Assembly (NCBI RefSeq): GCF_037132785.1
Contig: NZ_JBAHZZ010000181.1
Coordinates: 1 to 33,484 of the forward strand
Source: Flavicella sp037132785
GTDB taxonomy: Bacteria; Bacteroidota; Bacteroidia; Flavobacteriales; Flavobacteriaceae
Length of the DNA: 33,484 nt
Direction: 5' to 3'
Under the pieces are notes generated by a model, which saw only the letters and a program-made list of their open reading frames with translations, was not told where the DNA came from and made no database searches. The translations under genes were made by a program, and so were the position numbers. Shown here piece by piece: positions 26,112 through 33,327 of this stretch (its first letter is position 1; every line of letters starts with the position of its first letter).

Positions 26112-26138
26112 AAATGTATAAAGTTTTTTTCACCACAA
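26111..26138 (-). promoter_or_regulatory. Promoter of the tRNA-tuf operon
   Basis: On the minus strand TTG (26138-26136), a 17-base spacer and TACATTTG (26118-26111) match the Bacteroidota TTG / TAnnTTTG promoter exactly. It lies between the hpf stop and tRNA-Thr(TGT). Confidence 0.8.
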
Positions 26139-26168
26139 CAAACTTTTAGTGGTAATTTTTACTTTTTT

Positions 26169-26474
26169 TTAATGCTGTAACTCCCTTTCTTTTTCTTTTG
26201 ATTTTTTCAATTGACGCTTCATCGCATCTACTGTAGCAGAAGCTCCCTCTTCAAAAGACTTTGTTTCTTTTTTTACAATTAACTCATTACCAGGAATATT
26301 CACTTTAACCTCAGTGATTTTATTCTCTTTTTCACTCGTTTTTTGAACTTTTAAAAAAACCTCGACGTTAATAATTTTATCGTGATACTTCTCAAGACTC
26401 AACACCTTCTTTTCAACGAAATCGACTAATTTTTTATCTGCATTAAAATTTACAGATTGTACGAATACCTTCAT
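26169..26474 (-). CDS. hpf: Ribosome hibernation-promoting factor / ribosome-associated inhibitor, short form
   Basis: This 101-aa protein binds the 30S decoding region in stationary phase and blocks translation. The single domain begins MKVFVQSVNFNADKKLVDFV, the family's beta-alpha-beta start. 'VEVFLKVQ', 'TEVKVNIPGNELIVKKE' and the final helix 'ATVDAMKRQLKKSKEK' follow. There is no C-terminal dimerisation domain, so it is the short YfiA/HPF type. It lies 6 bases after xerC and upstream of the tRNA-tuf promoter; xerC and hpf form one operon. A stationary-phase ribosome factor next to the translation cluster fits the context. Confidence 0.92.
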   Translation of the reverse strand: MKVFVQSVNFNADKKLVDFVEKKVLSLEKYHDKIINVEVFLKVQKTSEKENKITEVKVNIPGNELIVKKETKSFEEGASATVDAMKRQLKKSKEKERELQH

Positions 26475-26480
26475 GTAATA

Positions 26481-27359
26481 TTATTTTTCACTCCTAGGGT
26501 GAGCTTGGTTATACACTTCCTTTAAATAATCTAAACTAGTATGAGTATAGATCTGAGTGGAGGCTAAACTAGAGTGCCCTAGCAACTCCTTAACCGAATT
26601 CAAATCTGCCCCCTCGTTTAACAAATGTGTCGCAAATGAATGACGAATCACATGGGGGCTTTTCTTTACCTTTGTAGATTCTTTACTAAAATAGAGTTTT
26701 ATTACTCTATAAACAAGCGTTCCGTATAATTTATTTCCCTTATTAGAGACCATTAAATATCCATTACAACCGAATTCTATTTCCTTTAACAGAAGATACT
26801 TTTGTAAGGTCTTTTTAACCGACTGAAGCAAGGGAATAATTCTCTCTTTATTTCGTTTTCCTAACACCTTTATAGTCGCATTATTAATATTGATAGAACT
26901 GTGATTTAAATTAATCAATTCTTCCCTTCTCATGCCTGTCGAATACAACAACTCCACCAACAACTTATCTCTAACCGAAGCAAAATCTTCTCCATCAATC
27001 CCTTCTATCACAGAAACAATTTCTTTTTCAGAAAAAGGAACCTGAATGCGCTTGGCTACCTTTAATGCTTTATGCCCCGCCAAAGGATTGATCTTTATCT
27101 CTTCTATTCTTTGCAAGAATTTATAAAAACTATTTAAGGAACTAATTTTTCTGTTTACTGTTCTATTGGACAAACCTGAAGAAACTAAACTTACAATCCA
27201 TGATCTTATTTCTCCATAGCTCGATTCAGAAATAACAGCTTGATCAAACTCGACTATACTAAAACCTAAAAACGAATCTATATCTTTTTTATAAGCCTCT
27301 ATAGTATGAGATGAGTATTTCTTCTCATAAGAGATATAATCAATAAATTTATCTATCAT
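26481..27359 (-). CDS. xerC: Tyrosine recombinase of the XerC/XerD type
   Basis: This 292-aa recombinase resolves chromosome dimers at dif with a partner Xer protein. The SAM-like N-terminal DNA-binding domain spans about 1-85. The catalytic residues are all present: R144 in STGMRREE, K168 in VLGKRNKER, H236 and R239 in SPHVIRHSFATH, H262 in LLGHSSLASTQ, and the nucleophile Y271 in IYTH. Length is that of a housekeeping Xer rather than a phage integrase, and the gene has core neighbours rather than a mobile context. Calling it XerC rather than XerD rests on the usual annotation of this locus. No dif site was recognised. Confidence 0.88.
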   Translation of the reverse strand: MIDKFIDYISYEKKYSSHTIEAYKKDIDSFLGFSIVEFDQAVISESSYGEIRSWIVSLVSSGLSNRTVNRKISSLNSFYKFLQRIEEIKINPLAGHKALKVAKRIQVPFSEKEIVSVIEGIDGEDFASVRDKLLVELLYSTGMRREELINLNHSSININNATIKVLGKRNKERIIPLLQSVKKTLQKYLLLKEIEFGCNGYLMVSNKGNKLYGTLVYRVIKLYFSKESTKVKKSPHVIRHSFATHLLNEGADLNSVKELLGHSSLASTQIYTHTSLDYLKEVYNQAHPRSEK

Positions 27360-27384
27360 AAAGCTTATTTCATAAAAATTTAAA

Positions 27385-27414
27385 CAAATTTAAAACAAAA
27401 AAAACCTGTTTCAA
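27385..27414 (-). promoter_or_regulatory. Candidate promoter of xerC-hpf
   Basis: On the minus strand TTG (27414-27412), 19 bases and TAAATTTG (27392-27385) fit the Bacteroidota consensus, with the -7 element 25 bases before the xerC ATG. The -33 TTG lies inside the stem of the rpsU terminator, so the two signals overlap. Confidence 0.55.
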
Positions 27415-27431
27415 TATTTGAAACAGGTTTT
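27397..27431 (-). terminator. Intrinsic terminator of rpsU
   Basis: A perfect 14-bp inverted repeat (27401-27414 with 27418-27431; core AACCTGTTTCAA) closes a TAT loop. On the minus strand the U-rich run to 27397 follows. It lies 22 bases after the rpsU stop and ends a monocistronic transcript. Confidence 0.9.
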
Positions 27432-27453
27432 ATATTTTGAATACTCAAAAAAA

Positions 27454-27651
27454 TTAACTCAACTCTTCGTTTGTTCTTAATCTTTGGATGTATTTCGCTT
27501 TAATCTTTTGCTTACGATTAATAACAGACGGTTTATTGAACTGTTGACGCTCACGTAATTGACGCATAGTCTTCGTGCGATCGAATTTTCTCTTAAAACG
27601 TTTTAACGCTCTATCGATATTTTCTCCTTCTTTAATAGGTATAATTAACAT
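27454..27651 (-). CDS. rpsU: 30S ribosomal protein S21 (bS21)
   Basis: This 65-aa, highly basic protein sits on the 30S platform near the 3' end of 16S rRNA. It opens MLIIPIKEGENIDRALKRFKR and contains 'KFDRTKTMRQLRERQQFNKPS', the conserved bS21 core. In Flavobacteriia, bS21 with bS18 and bS6 occludes the anti-Shine-Dalgarno. Its own mRNA carries a strong Shine-Dalgarno, which allows ribosomes lacking bS21 to favour it. Here a 13-nt match to the 16S tail lies 5 to 17 bases before the ATG, the only strong one in front of any gene in the window. It has its own promoter and terminator. Confidence 0.96.
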   Translation of the reverse strand: MLIIPIKEGENIDRALKRFKRKFDRTKTMRQLRERQQFNKPSVINRKQKIKAKYIQRLRTNEELS

Positions 27652-27656
27652 TGTAT

Positions 27657-27669
27657 ATCACCTCCTTTC
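27657..27669 (-). promoter_or_regulatory. Extended Shine-Dalgarno of rpsU
   Basis: The minus strand reads GAAAGGAGGTGAT, complementary over 13 bases to the expected 16S rRNA 3' tail (ATCACCTCCTTTC). The GGAGG core ends 9 bases before the ATG, an ideal spacing. No other gene in the window has a comparable site. Confidence 0.93.
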
Positions 27670-27739
27670 ATCGTACTCTCTTTAAATATTTAATACTGAA
27701 ATGAAATTCATTCCAACTTATGTATCTTATTTCAGACTG

Positions 27740-27768
27740 CAAAAATACAACTTATTTCGAATTTACAA
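27740..27768 (-). promoter_or_regulatory. Promoter of rpsU
   Basis: On the minus strand TTG (27768-27766), 18 bases and TATTTTTG (27747-27740) match the Bacteroidota consensus. It gives a leader of about 85 nt before the rpsU ATG. Confidence 0.75.
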
Positions 27769-27775
27769 TCTTTTT

Positions 27776-28918
27776 TTATTCTTTTAATATCTTTCTTGAT
27801 ATCACAATTTTTTGAATCTCAGTAGTTCCTTCGCCAATTGTACATAGTTTTGAATCTCTATAAAACTTCTCAACAGGAAAAACCTTTGTATATCCATAAC
27901 CACCATGAATCTGAACAGCCTCATTAGCAACTTTTACACAGGTTTCAGAAGCATACATTTTTGCCATTGCTCCTATTTTTGTCATTGGTCTATTTGCGTT
28001 TTTTAAGAAAGCTGCCTTATGAATTAACAATTCAGATGCTTCAATTTCAGTAGCCATATCTGCCAATTTAAAAGAAATTCCCTGAAATTCAGAAATCGCT
28101 TTTCCAAACTGCACACGTTCCTTTGAATATTTTAAAGCCGCCTCATAGGCTCCCTTTGCAATACCTAACGACAAGGCTCCAATTGAAATCCTACCTCCAT
28201 CTAATACTTTCATCGATTGAATAAAGCCTTCTCCTACTTTTCCTAAAACATTTTCTTTAGGAACCCTACAGTTATCAAAAATCAACTCTGCTGTTTCGGA
28301 AGCTCTCATTCCTAATTTATTCTCTTTCTTACCTGATGAAAAACCTGGCGTTCCTTTTTCTATCACAAAAGCAGTCACCCCATGAGAATCACCCTTCTCA
28401 CCAGTTCTTACAATAACAACAGCCACGTCTCCACTAATTGCATGAGTAATAAAATTCTTTGCGCCGTTTAATACAAAAAAATCACCGTCTTTAATAGCTG
28501 TAGTACTCATATTTCCAGCATCAGAACCTGTATTGTGTTCTGTCAATCCCCAAGCACCAATCCACTCTCCAGACGCTAATTTTGGTAACCATTTTTTCTT
28601 TTGAGCTTTATTGCCAAATTCTAATATATGCCCCGTACATAAAGAATTATGTGCTGCAACAGACAAACCTATAGAACCATCAACTTTAGATATCTCTTCT
28701 AGTATACTAACATACTCGTGATAGCCTAAACCAGCCCCCCCATATTCTTCAGGAACTAAAACCCCCATAAATCCCATTTCACCAATCTTACGAAAGAGAT
28801 CAACTGGGAAAAATTGACTTTCATCCCTCTCCATTACATGAGGTTTGATGTATTGTTGTGCAAAATCTTTTACCGACTCTGCAATCATTTTTTGTGTTTC
28901 TGTATACTCGAAATTCAT
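27776..28918 (-). CDS. Acyl-CoA dehydrogenase
   Basis: This 380-aa FAD enzyme introduces the alpha-beta double bond into acyl-CoA in fatty-acid or branched-chain amino-acid breakdown and passes electrons to ETF. The N-terminal helical domain starts MNFEYTETQKMIAESVKDFA. 'WGLTEHNTGSDAG' contributes to FAD/substrate binding. 'QIHGGYGYTKVFPVEKFYRD' precedes the catalytic segment GEGTTEIQ, where E363 is the base, at the position used by short-chain enzymes. Chain-length preference cannot be read reliably. There is no signal peptide, so it is cytoplasmic. It stands alone, with 217 bp to the next gene upstream, and its stop lies just 8 bases before the rpsU promoter. Confidence 0.93.
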   Translation of the reverse strand: MNFEYTETQKMIAESVKDFAQQYIKPHVMERDESQFFPVDLFRKIGEMGFMGVLVPEEYGGAGLGYHEYVSILEEISKVDGSIGLSVAAHNSLCTGHILEFGNKAQKKKWLPKLASGEWIGAWGLTEHNTGSDAGNMSTTAIKDGDFFVLNGAKNFITHAISGDVAVVIVRTGEKGDSHGVTAFVIEKGTPGFSSGKKENKLGMRASETAELIFDNCRVPKENVLGKVGEGFIQSMKVLDGGRISIGALSLGIAKGAYEAALKYSKERVQFGKAISEFQGISFKLADMATEIEASELLIHKAAFLKNANRPMTKIGAMAKMYASETCVKVANEAVQIHGGYGYTKVFPVEKFYRDSKLCTIGEGTTEIQKIVISRKILKE

Positions 28919-29135
28919 GAAGTATATATTGTTTAATCTTTCATTTAACTAATAACACCTAATAAACATCAAAATGATTGATTAAATTAGTTTCTATTTC
29001 CTTTATATTTCAATATAAAATAGAACCGTAACCTAAGCTATGATAATATTTTTTATTTTATCTAAAGAAAAAAATAATTCAAATTTATTATCAACCAATC
29101 TAAAATTCATTCGGTATAAATAAAATTTGGTCTAT

Positions 29136-29993
29136 TTATTCCGCATGCAAATATAATGCTATTCTATCGTATTTATCAATTGAAAAACCTTCAATTTTTT
29201 TAATTTCTTCTATCTTTTCTATTTGCATGACTGAATCTTTGTACTGAAAAATTAATTTTGTCGCTTCATAATTTAGATATACAATTGATAAAACCTCCTT
29301 AAAACTAGCCGTATTTATATTAATTTTCTCCAAAACCGGTGGTTTCACAATCTTATATTTAAATTTTAAATTTTCCAATGCTTGTCCTTGCAAACCATAT
29401 ACTTCATCTAATTGACTTATAAAGCTAAACCCATGAAGCCTATTACGATATTTTATGATTCGAGCAGACAATTTTTCTCCAATTCCATATATCTCTTTTA
29501 ACTGACTTTCTGTTGCTTTGTTTATGTCATATTTAATTGAAATTTCAGTTTTTTTTGTTATATTTTTTTTTCTAATTATCTTCTCAACCTTCTTTAGAGG
29601 AAACTTAAAAAAGGGGGTCAATTTATTCAACAAACTATCTGACACTTGGGTTACCTTCTGAAACTCTTCTTTAGAGTTTACCCATTTATTTTCACCTCTA
29701 TACAAAAGCAATCTATCAATTTCTGAGACTGACAATCCAAGTGCATATCCTTTTTCATCCGTAATATAGTTTGGATTGAATTTATAAATATGCTCAAATT
29801 TATTTTTAACCAATTTTAAAGAATCTATTTGATCTCTAAGTTCCGTTAACTCACTATCATAAATGATCTGAGAATTAGAATTCTTAGATATGAACACATA
29901 TAACAATTGTAGCAACACAAGAATCAGCAAAAAACAAAAAACCCCATTTCTTTGTTTTTTATTATACAAGAAATGGGGTTTTAATTTTTTCAT
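29136..29993 (-). CDS. Membrane-anchored helix-hairpin-helix protein (ComEA-like)
   Basis: This 285-aa protein has a short basic lead, one membrane segment at about 20-36, and a coiled part with 'LTELRDQIDSLK'. Three helix-hairpin-helix repeats then follow: about 88-130 (LGLSVSEIDRLLLYRG), 175-215 (INKATESQLKEIYGIGEKLSARI) and 225-285 (ININTASFKEVLSIVYLNYEAT). HhH repeats of this type bind DNA non-specifically; the arrangement resembles ComEA, but a role in uptake is not established for this family. The N-terminal 'YNKKQRNG' is conserved in relatives, which supports the ATG at 29993. Codons 4-19 themselves encode a strong terminator-like hairpin. It begins 6 bases after the symporter stop. 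Confidence 0.82.
   Translation of the reverse strand: MKKLKPHFLYNKKQRNGVFCFLLILVLLQLLYVFISKNSNSQIIYDSELTELRDQIDSLKLVKNKFEHIYKFNPNYITDEKGYALGLSVSEIDRLLLYRGENKWVNSKEEFQKVTQVSDSLLNKLTPFFKFPLKKVEKIIRKKNITKKTEISIKYDINKATESQLKEIYGIGEKLSARIIKYRNRLHGFSFISQLDEVYGLQGQALENLKFKYKIVKPPVLEKININTASFKEVLSIVYLNYEATKLIFQYKDSVMQIEKIEEIKKIEGFSIDKYDRIALYLHAE
29931..29990 (-). terminator. Terminator-like hairpin inside the first codons of the HhH gene
   Basis: On the minus strand AAAACCCCATTTCTT (29982-29968) pairs perfectly with AAGAAATGGGGTTTT (29952-29938) across a 15-nt loop. A U-rich run, UU-G-UUUU, follows. The ATG at 29993 is 11 bases upstream of the stem. The plus strand also has a T-run after it, so it could end transcription in both directions. 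Confidence 0.75.
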
Positions 29994-29999
29994 TTTTAT

Positions 30000-31598
30000 T
30001 TATCTTTTAATCGCTATAAGGTATCTTTTGATTTCTATTTTTACTTTAGGTGCTAAAATCAACAATCCTATTACATTTGGAAATACCATCGCAAAAATCA
30101 TGGCATCTGAAAATTCAATTACAGAATTTAAACTTGAAGAAGCTCCAACCACAACAAAAAACAAAAATAAACCTTTATAGATTAAATCAGCTACTCTCCC
30201 TTTTCCAAATAAAAATTTCCAGCCTTGAATTCCATAATACGACCAAGACAACATCGTAGAGAAGGCGAATAAAATCACAGCAATAGTAAGTATAATAGAG
30301 AAATTAGGAATTGCAGAATCAAATGCCAATGAAGTCAGATCAACACCACCAACTTTTTCACCTGTACTATTTAAGATCACTTTAGTCCCATCAATATTTC
30401 CATAGGTAAATAAATTGCTTTTAATATTCGTGATCACAATCACCAAGGCAGTCATCGTACAAATAATAACCGTATCTACAAAAGGTCCGATTGAGGCTAC
30501 AATCCCTTCACTAGCAGGAAAACGAGTCTTTACTGCTGCGTGAGCAATAGAGGCTGAACCCACTCCTGCTTCATTAGAAAATGCGGCTCTTCTAAACCCT
30601 TGAATAACCACTCCAATAACACCACCAACAACAGCCTGACTCCCAAATGCTCCAGACCAAATTTGACTAAAACCTTCTGGAATAATATTAAAATTCATAC
30701 AAACAATCACTAAGGAAGCTCCTACATATAAAATTCCCATAAATGGAACAATTTTTTCTGTTACCTGACCAATTCTTTTAATTCCTCCAATGATTACAAC
30801 TCCAACCAAAACTGCCATTACAACTCCAAACCAAAATCCATTATCAACATCAAACAAAACTTTTAATTGACTTGCTGCTTGATTTGATTGAAACATATTA
30901 CCACCTCCAAAAGACCCACCTATAACAAAAACGGCATACGTTACTGCAAGTACCTTTCCTAACATTTCACAATTTTTTTCCTTCAATCCTTTTTTTAGAT
31001 AATACATTGGACCACCGTAAATTTTCCCGTCTTCTCCTACTTCTCTATATTTCACGCCTAAAGTAGCCTCTACTAATTTTGTTGACATTCCTAAAAACCC
31101 AGCCAATATCATCCAAAGAGTAGCACCTGGCCCTCCTATTGCTATCGCAACAGCAACACCTGCAATATTTCCCAAACCTACTGTTGCAGACAAAGCGGCT
31201 GTTAAAGCTTGAAAGTGAGTAACCTCACCTATAACACCTTCTGCTTGTGGGCTTTCAAACACATCACCACCAGGAGTAGGATCCCCATCTACTTCTTCTA
31301 CCGTATGATGGTCCACATCGTCGTACTTTCCTTTAGCTGCATTAATTGCAACTCCCAACAAACGAACATTCGCAAATTTAAAGTAAAAGGTAAAAAACAA
31401 AGCTCCGAGTAAAAGAATAATCAGTACTATCGGCATGTCGACCCCTCCTAAGTTAATTGGATAAAAGACTATAGCCCCTATCCAATCAGCGAAAGGTTTA
31501 AATTTTGATTCGATTTTTTCATCCAAAGACATTTCTTGTGTAAAGCCTAATAAAGGACATAATATCAGGACAAGACTCACTAGTAAACTTCTATTCAT
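30000..31598 (-). CDS. Alanine/glycine:cation symporter family protein (AGCS)
   Basis: This 532-aa membrane carrier probably imports alanine or glycine with Na+. The signal-like start MNRSLLVSLVLILCPLLGF lies at 31598; earlier in-frame ATGs at 31622 and 31652 and a TTG at 31655 are possible but add only a short charged leader, so I chose the one that opens directly into the hydrophobic segment. About eleven membrane segments follow. AGCS landmarks include 'GNIAGVAVAIAIGGPGATLWM', 'FLGMSTKLVEATLGVKYRE', 'GGSFGGGNMFQSNQAA' and 'GFRRAAFSNEAGVGSASIAHAA'. The acidic loop DDVDHHTVEEVDGDPTPGGD after the first segments is typical of Flavobacteriia members. It lies 6 bases before the HhH gene and downstream of the channel pseudogene. 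Confidence 0.9.
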   Translation of the reverse strand: MNRSLLVSLVLILCPLLGFTQEMSLDEKIESKFKPFADWIGAIVFYPINLGGVDMPIVLIILLLGALFFTFYFKFANVRLLGVAINAAKGKYDDVDHHTVEEVDGDPTPGGDVFESPQAEGVIGEVTHFQALTAALSATVGLGNIAGVAVAIAIGGPGATLWMILAGFLGMSTKLVEATLGVKYREVGEDGKIYGGPMYYLKKGLKEKNCEMLGKVLAVTYAVFVIGGSFGGGNMFQSNQAASQLKVLFDVDNGFWFGVVMAVLVGVVIIGGIKRIGQVTEKIVPFMGILYVGASLVIVCMNFNIIPEGFSQIWSGAFGSQAVVGGVIGVVIQGFRRAAFSNEAGVGSASIAHAAVKTRFPASEGIVASIGPFVDTVIICTMTALVIVITNIKSNLFTYGNIDGTKVILNSTGEKVGGVDLTSLAFDSAIPNFSIILTIAVILFAFSTMLSWSYYGIQGWKFLFGKGRVADLIYKGLFLFFVVVGASSSLNSVIEFSDAMIFAMVFPNVIGLLILAPKVKIEIKRYLIAIKR

Positions 31599-31711
31599 AA
31601 GTATTCTATTAATTTTACACATTATAAGCACTTCTTTTGTTTTCTTAAACATCAATCTTACAGCTATAAAAACAAAAAAAAATATTAAAATAAATTCTTG
31701 ATTTTCATTAT

Positions 31712-32596
31712 TTAATTCAGCTTTCCCGATATTATTAAATTCGACTTAGGGTCTAAAGTCAAATCAGAAGAAGGATTTATTATATATCCCTCTCCTGTAA
31801 TAAATCCAATTACACAGCAACCAGTAGCTCTCTAGTTAAATCTAGTTCTTTAATCAATTTTCGCAAATATTTCTTTAGTAAATCCTCTACAGAGATCTCC
31901 TCTAAATTGGCATAACTTTCATCATCTAAGGATATTCCGTTCACAAATTCAACTAAATCTGATGTTAACTACTAAAGACGCCATATGAGCTCTACCCAAT
32001 TTATCAGGCATAATCACATTATCAGCTCCTGCTATTTTTAATTTCTTTATAGACGGCTCATTAGTTGCTTTACTTACTATATTTAATTTAGAGTTTAACT
32101 GTCTTGCGGAAAGCACTACATACAAATTATCAGCATCCGTGGCATCTCCTTCTATAAAAATAAATCCTTGCTCCTCTATTTCTTTTAATAACTCAAAGGT
32201 TATTTCAATAACGACACAAGATTTGATGAAATTATTCAATTTTGCTACAGTTTGCCAACCATTTCTTCCAAATTCACAAACAATGGTATGTCCCTCAAAT
32301 TTATTTATTTTTTTAAGTATATTTTTTTTTTGTTCTACCACCAAGTTACCATTCAATAGAAATTCAGAGACCACAGCTACTAAATAACCGTAAAGACTAA
32401 TACTTATAAGAATTAAAAACACAGTAAACAACTTGGCTTCGTAGCTTAGAGGATTCACTTCGCTAAAACCAACAGTTATAATTGTCATATACAAACCATC
32501 AATAAAAGAAAAATCAAACAAAGACGTATAACCCAACACTCCTAATAAAATTACTCCTAAAAAAAGGATTTCGACTTTGTAAATTCTAAATGACAA
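31712..32596 (-). pseudogene. Decayed potassium channel family protein with TrkA-N (RCK) domain
   Basis: The ancestral gene was a two-helix K+ channel fused to an RCK/TrkA-N domain and TrkA-C domain. Visible parts are membrane segments, the filter-like 'YMTIITVGFSEV', the Rossmann start 'HTIVCEFGRNG', and 'ADNLYVVLSARQLN'. Lesions: the frame breaks near 31965 (stop at 31949) and continues in another frame (TSDLVEFVNGISLDDE...). A second shift near 31830 leads into TGCCVIGFITGEGYIINPSS, ending at 31712. About 24 residues between GDAT and ADNL are missing, and about three residues are missing from the pore helix/filter. A Rossmann glycine is replaced (VCEFG for VCGYG), and the start is TTG. The missing residues are judged against the family from memory. 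Confidence 0.85.
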
Positions 32597-32611
32597 ATGA
32601 TGTTTTTTTAA

Positions 32612-32839
32612 TTATAAATCGAATACGGAGGTTCTTTTGGTATATAACATATCCTTCAATTTTAACATAAAAGCCAAAATTAAATACAAACCAAAAGAAG
32701 CACCAAAAGTAACAAAGGAAAGATATATAAACAACAGTCGGATGTTTTTTACACCTATCCCAAATCGTTCGGAGAAACGAGAAGAAACATCAAACCCATG
32801 TCTTTCAAAATAATAACGAATTTGATGAATCAATTCCAT
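32612..32839 (-). CDS. PspC domain-containing membrane protein
   Basis: This 75-aa protein has an N-terminal cytoplasmic part, 'FERHGFDVSSRFSERFGI', followed by the PspC-type hydrophobic hairpin (about 33-59, RLLFIYLSFVTFGASFGLYLILAF) and a basic tail. PspC proteins respond to membrane stress together with the phage-shock system; this short flavobacterial form is separate from a Psp operon, so its role is unknown. It has a consensus promoter 12 bases upstream of its ATG and lies 15 bases before the pseudogene, suggesting the two were once co-transcribed. Confidence 0.85.
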   Translation of the reverse strand: MELIHQIRYYFERHGFDVSSRFSERFGIGVKNIRLLFIYLSFVTFGASFGLYLILAFMLKLKDMLYTKRTSVFDL

Positions 32840-33327
32840 AATCTACTTATTCAAATTTAGTGCAAGATAATAAAAGCAATGCAATTTTTCAATCTAATAG
32901 AGCCTTTCTATTTAATTTACAAAAAAAAAGTTTTACTTCTGGGTAAAAACACACTTTATCACAAGCAAAAAAAAAAGCCACATAATAACTACAAATATCT
33001 CTATTGAGACACTGTAACACAATAATTTAACTCTACTATTCATCAAGTGATTTAAAAATATTTTTGCACAAATAGAAGATTATTTCAAGATTTAATAGAC
33101 ATTCTTCTTACTAAAATAATTGCAGTAATTTAGAGGCTAAAAACCTTGAAACATATGATTGGGTTTACTAAATATAAAGAAGTTTAAAAAAAACTATTGA
33201 ATTACCACATAGAATCCCTTCATAGGATACTGCAAATAGACAGTTTTCATCAATTAACAATACTAAGATTGAAGTGTGTTTTCTCAAATACATGAATTCA
33301 AACAGAATACGCTCCCTTTGCTTGGAT
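32840..33327. other. 488-bp gene-free AT-rich region between the PspC gene and the IS30 fragment
   Basis: I see no coding frame with family resemblance on either strand. Besides the PspC promoter near its left edge, it contains long A-runs and one isolated TATTTTTG on the plus strand (33059-33066) without a -33 partner. The transposase end of the insertion element must lie within its right part, but the terminal inverted repeat cannot be fixed because the other end of the element is outside the window. Confidence 0.6.
32852..32879 (-). promoter_or_regulatory. Promoter of the PspC-domain gene
   Basis: On the minus strand TTG (32879-32877), 17 bases and TAAATTTG (32859-32852) match the Bacteroidota consensus exactly. 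The -7 element ends 12 bases before the ATG, giving a very short leader. Confidence 0.68.

Noticed and set aside
27407..27425. TGTTTCA...TGAAACA resembles the arms of a ParB parS site (TGTTTCACGTGAAACA).
   Set aside because: The arms are separated by five bases instead of CG, and the repeat is part of the rpsU terminator stem followed by a U-tract.
29890..30180. A plus-strand frame across the HhH-symporter junction.
   Set aside because: It runs antisense to two recognised genes, and its sequence is low-complexity with no motif.
33059..33066. TATTTTTG as a plus-strand promoter.
   Set aside because: There is no TTG 17-23 bases upstream and no plus-strand gene follows.
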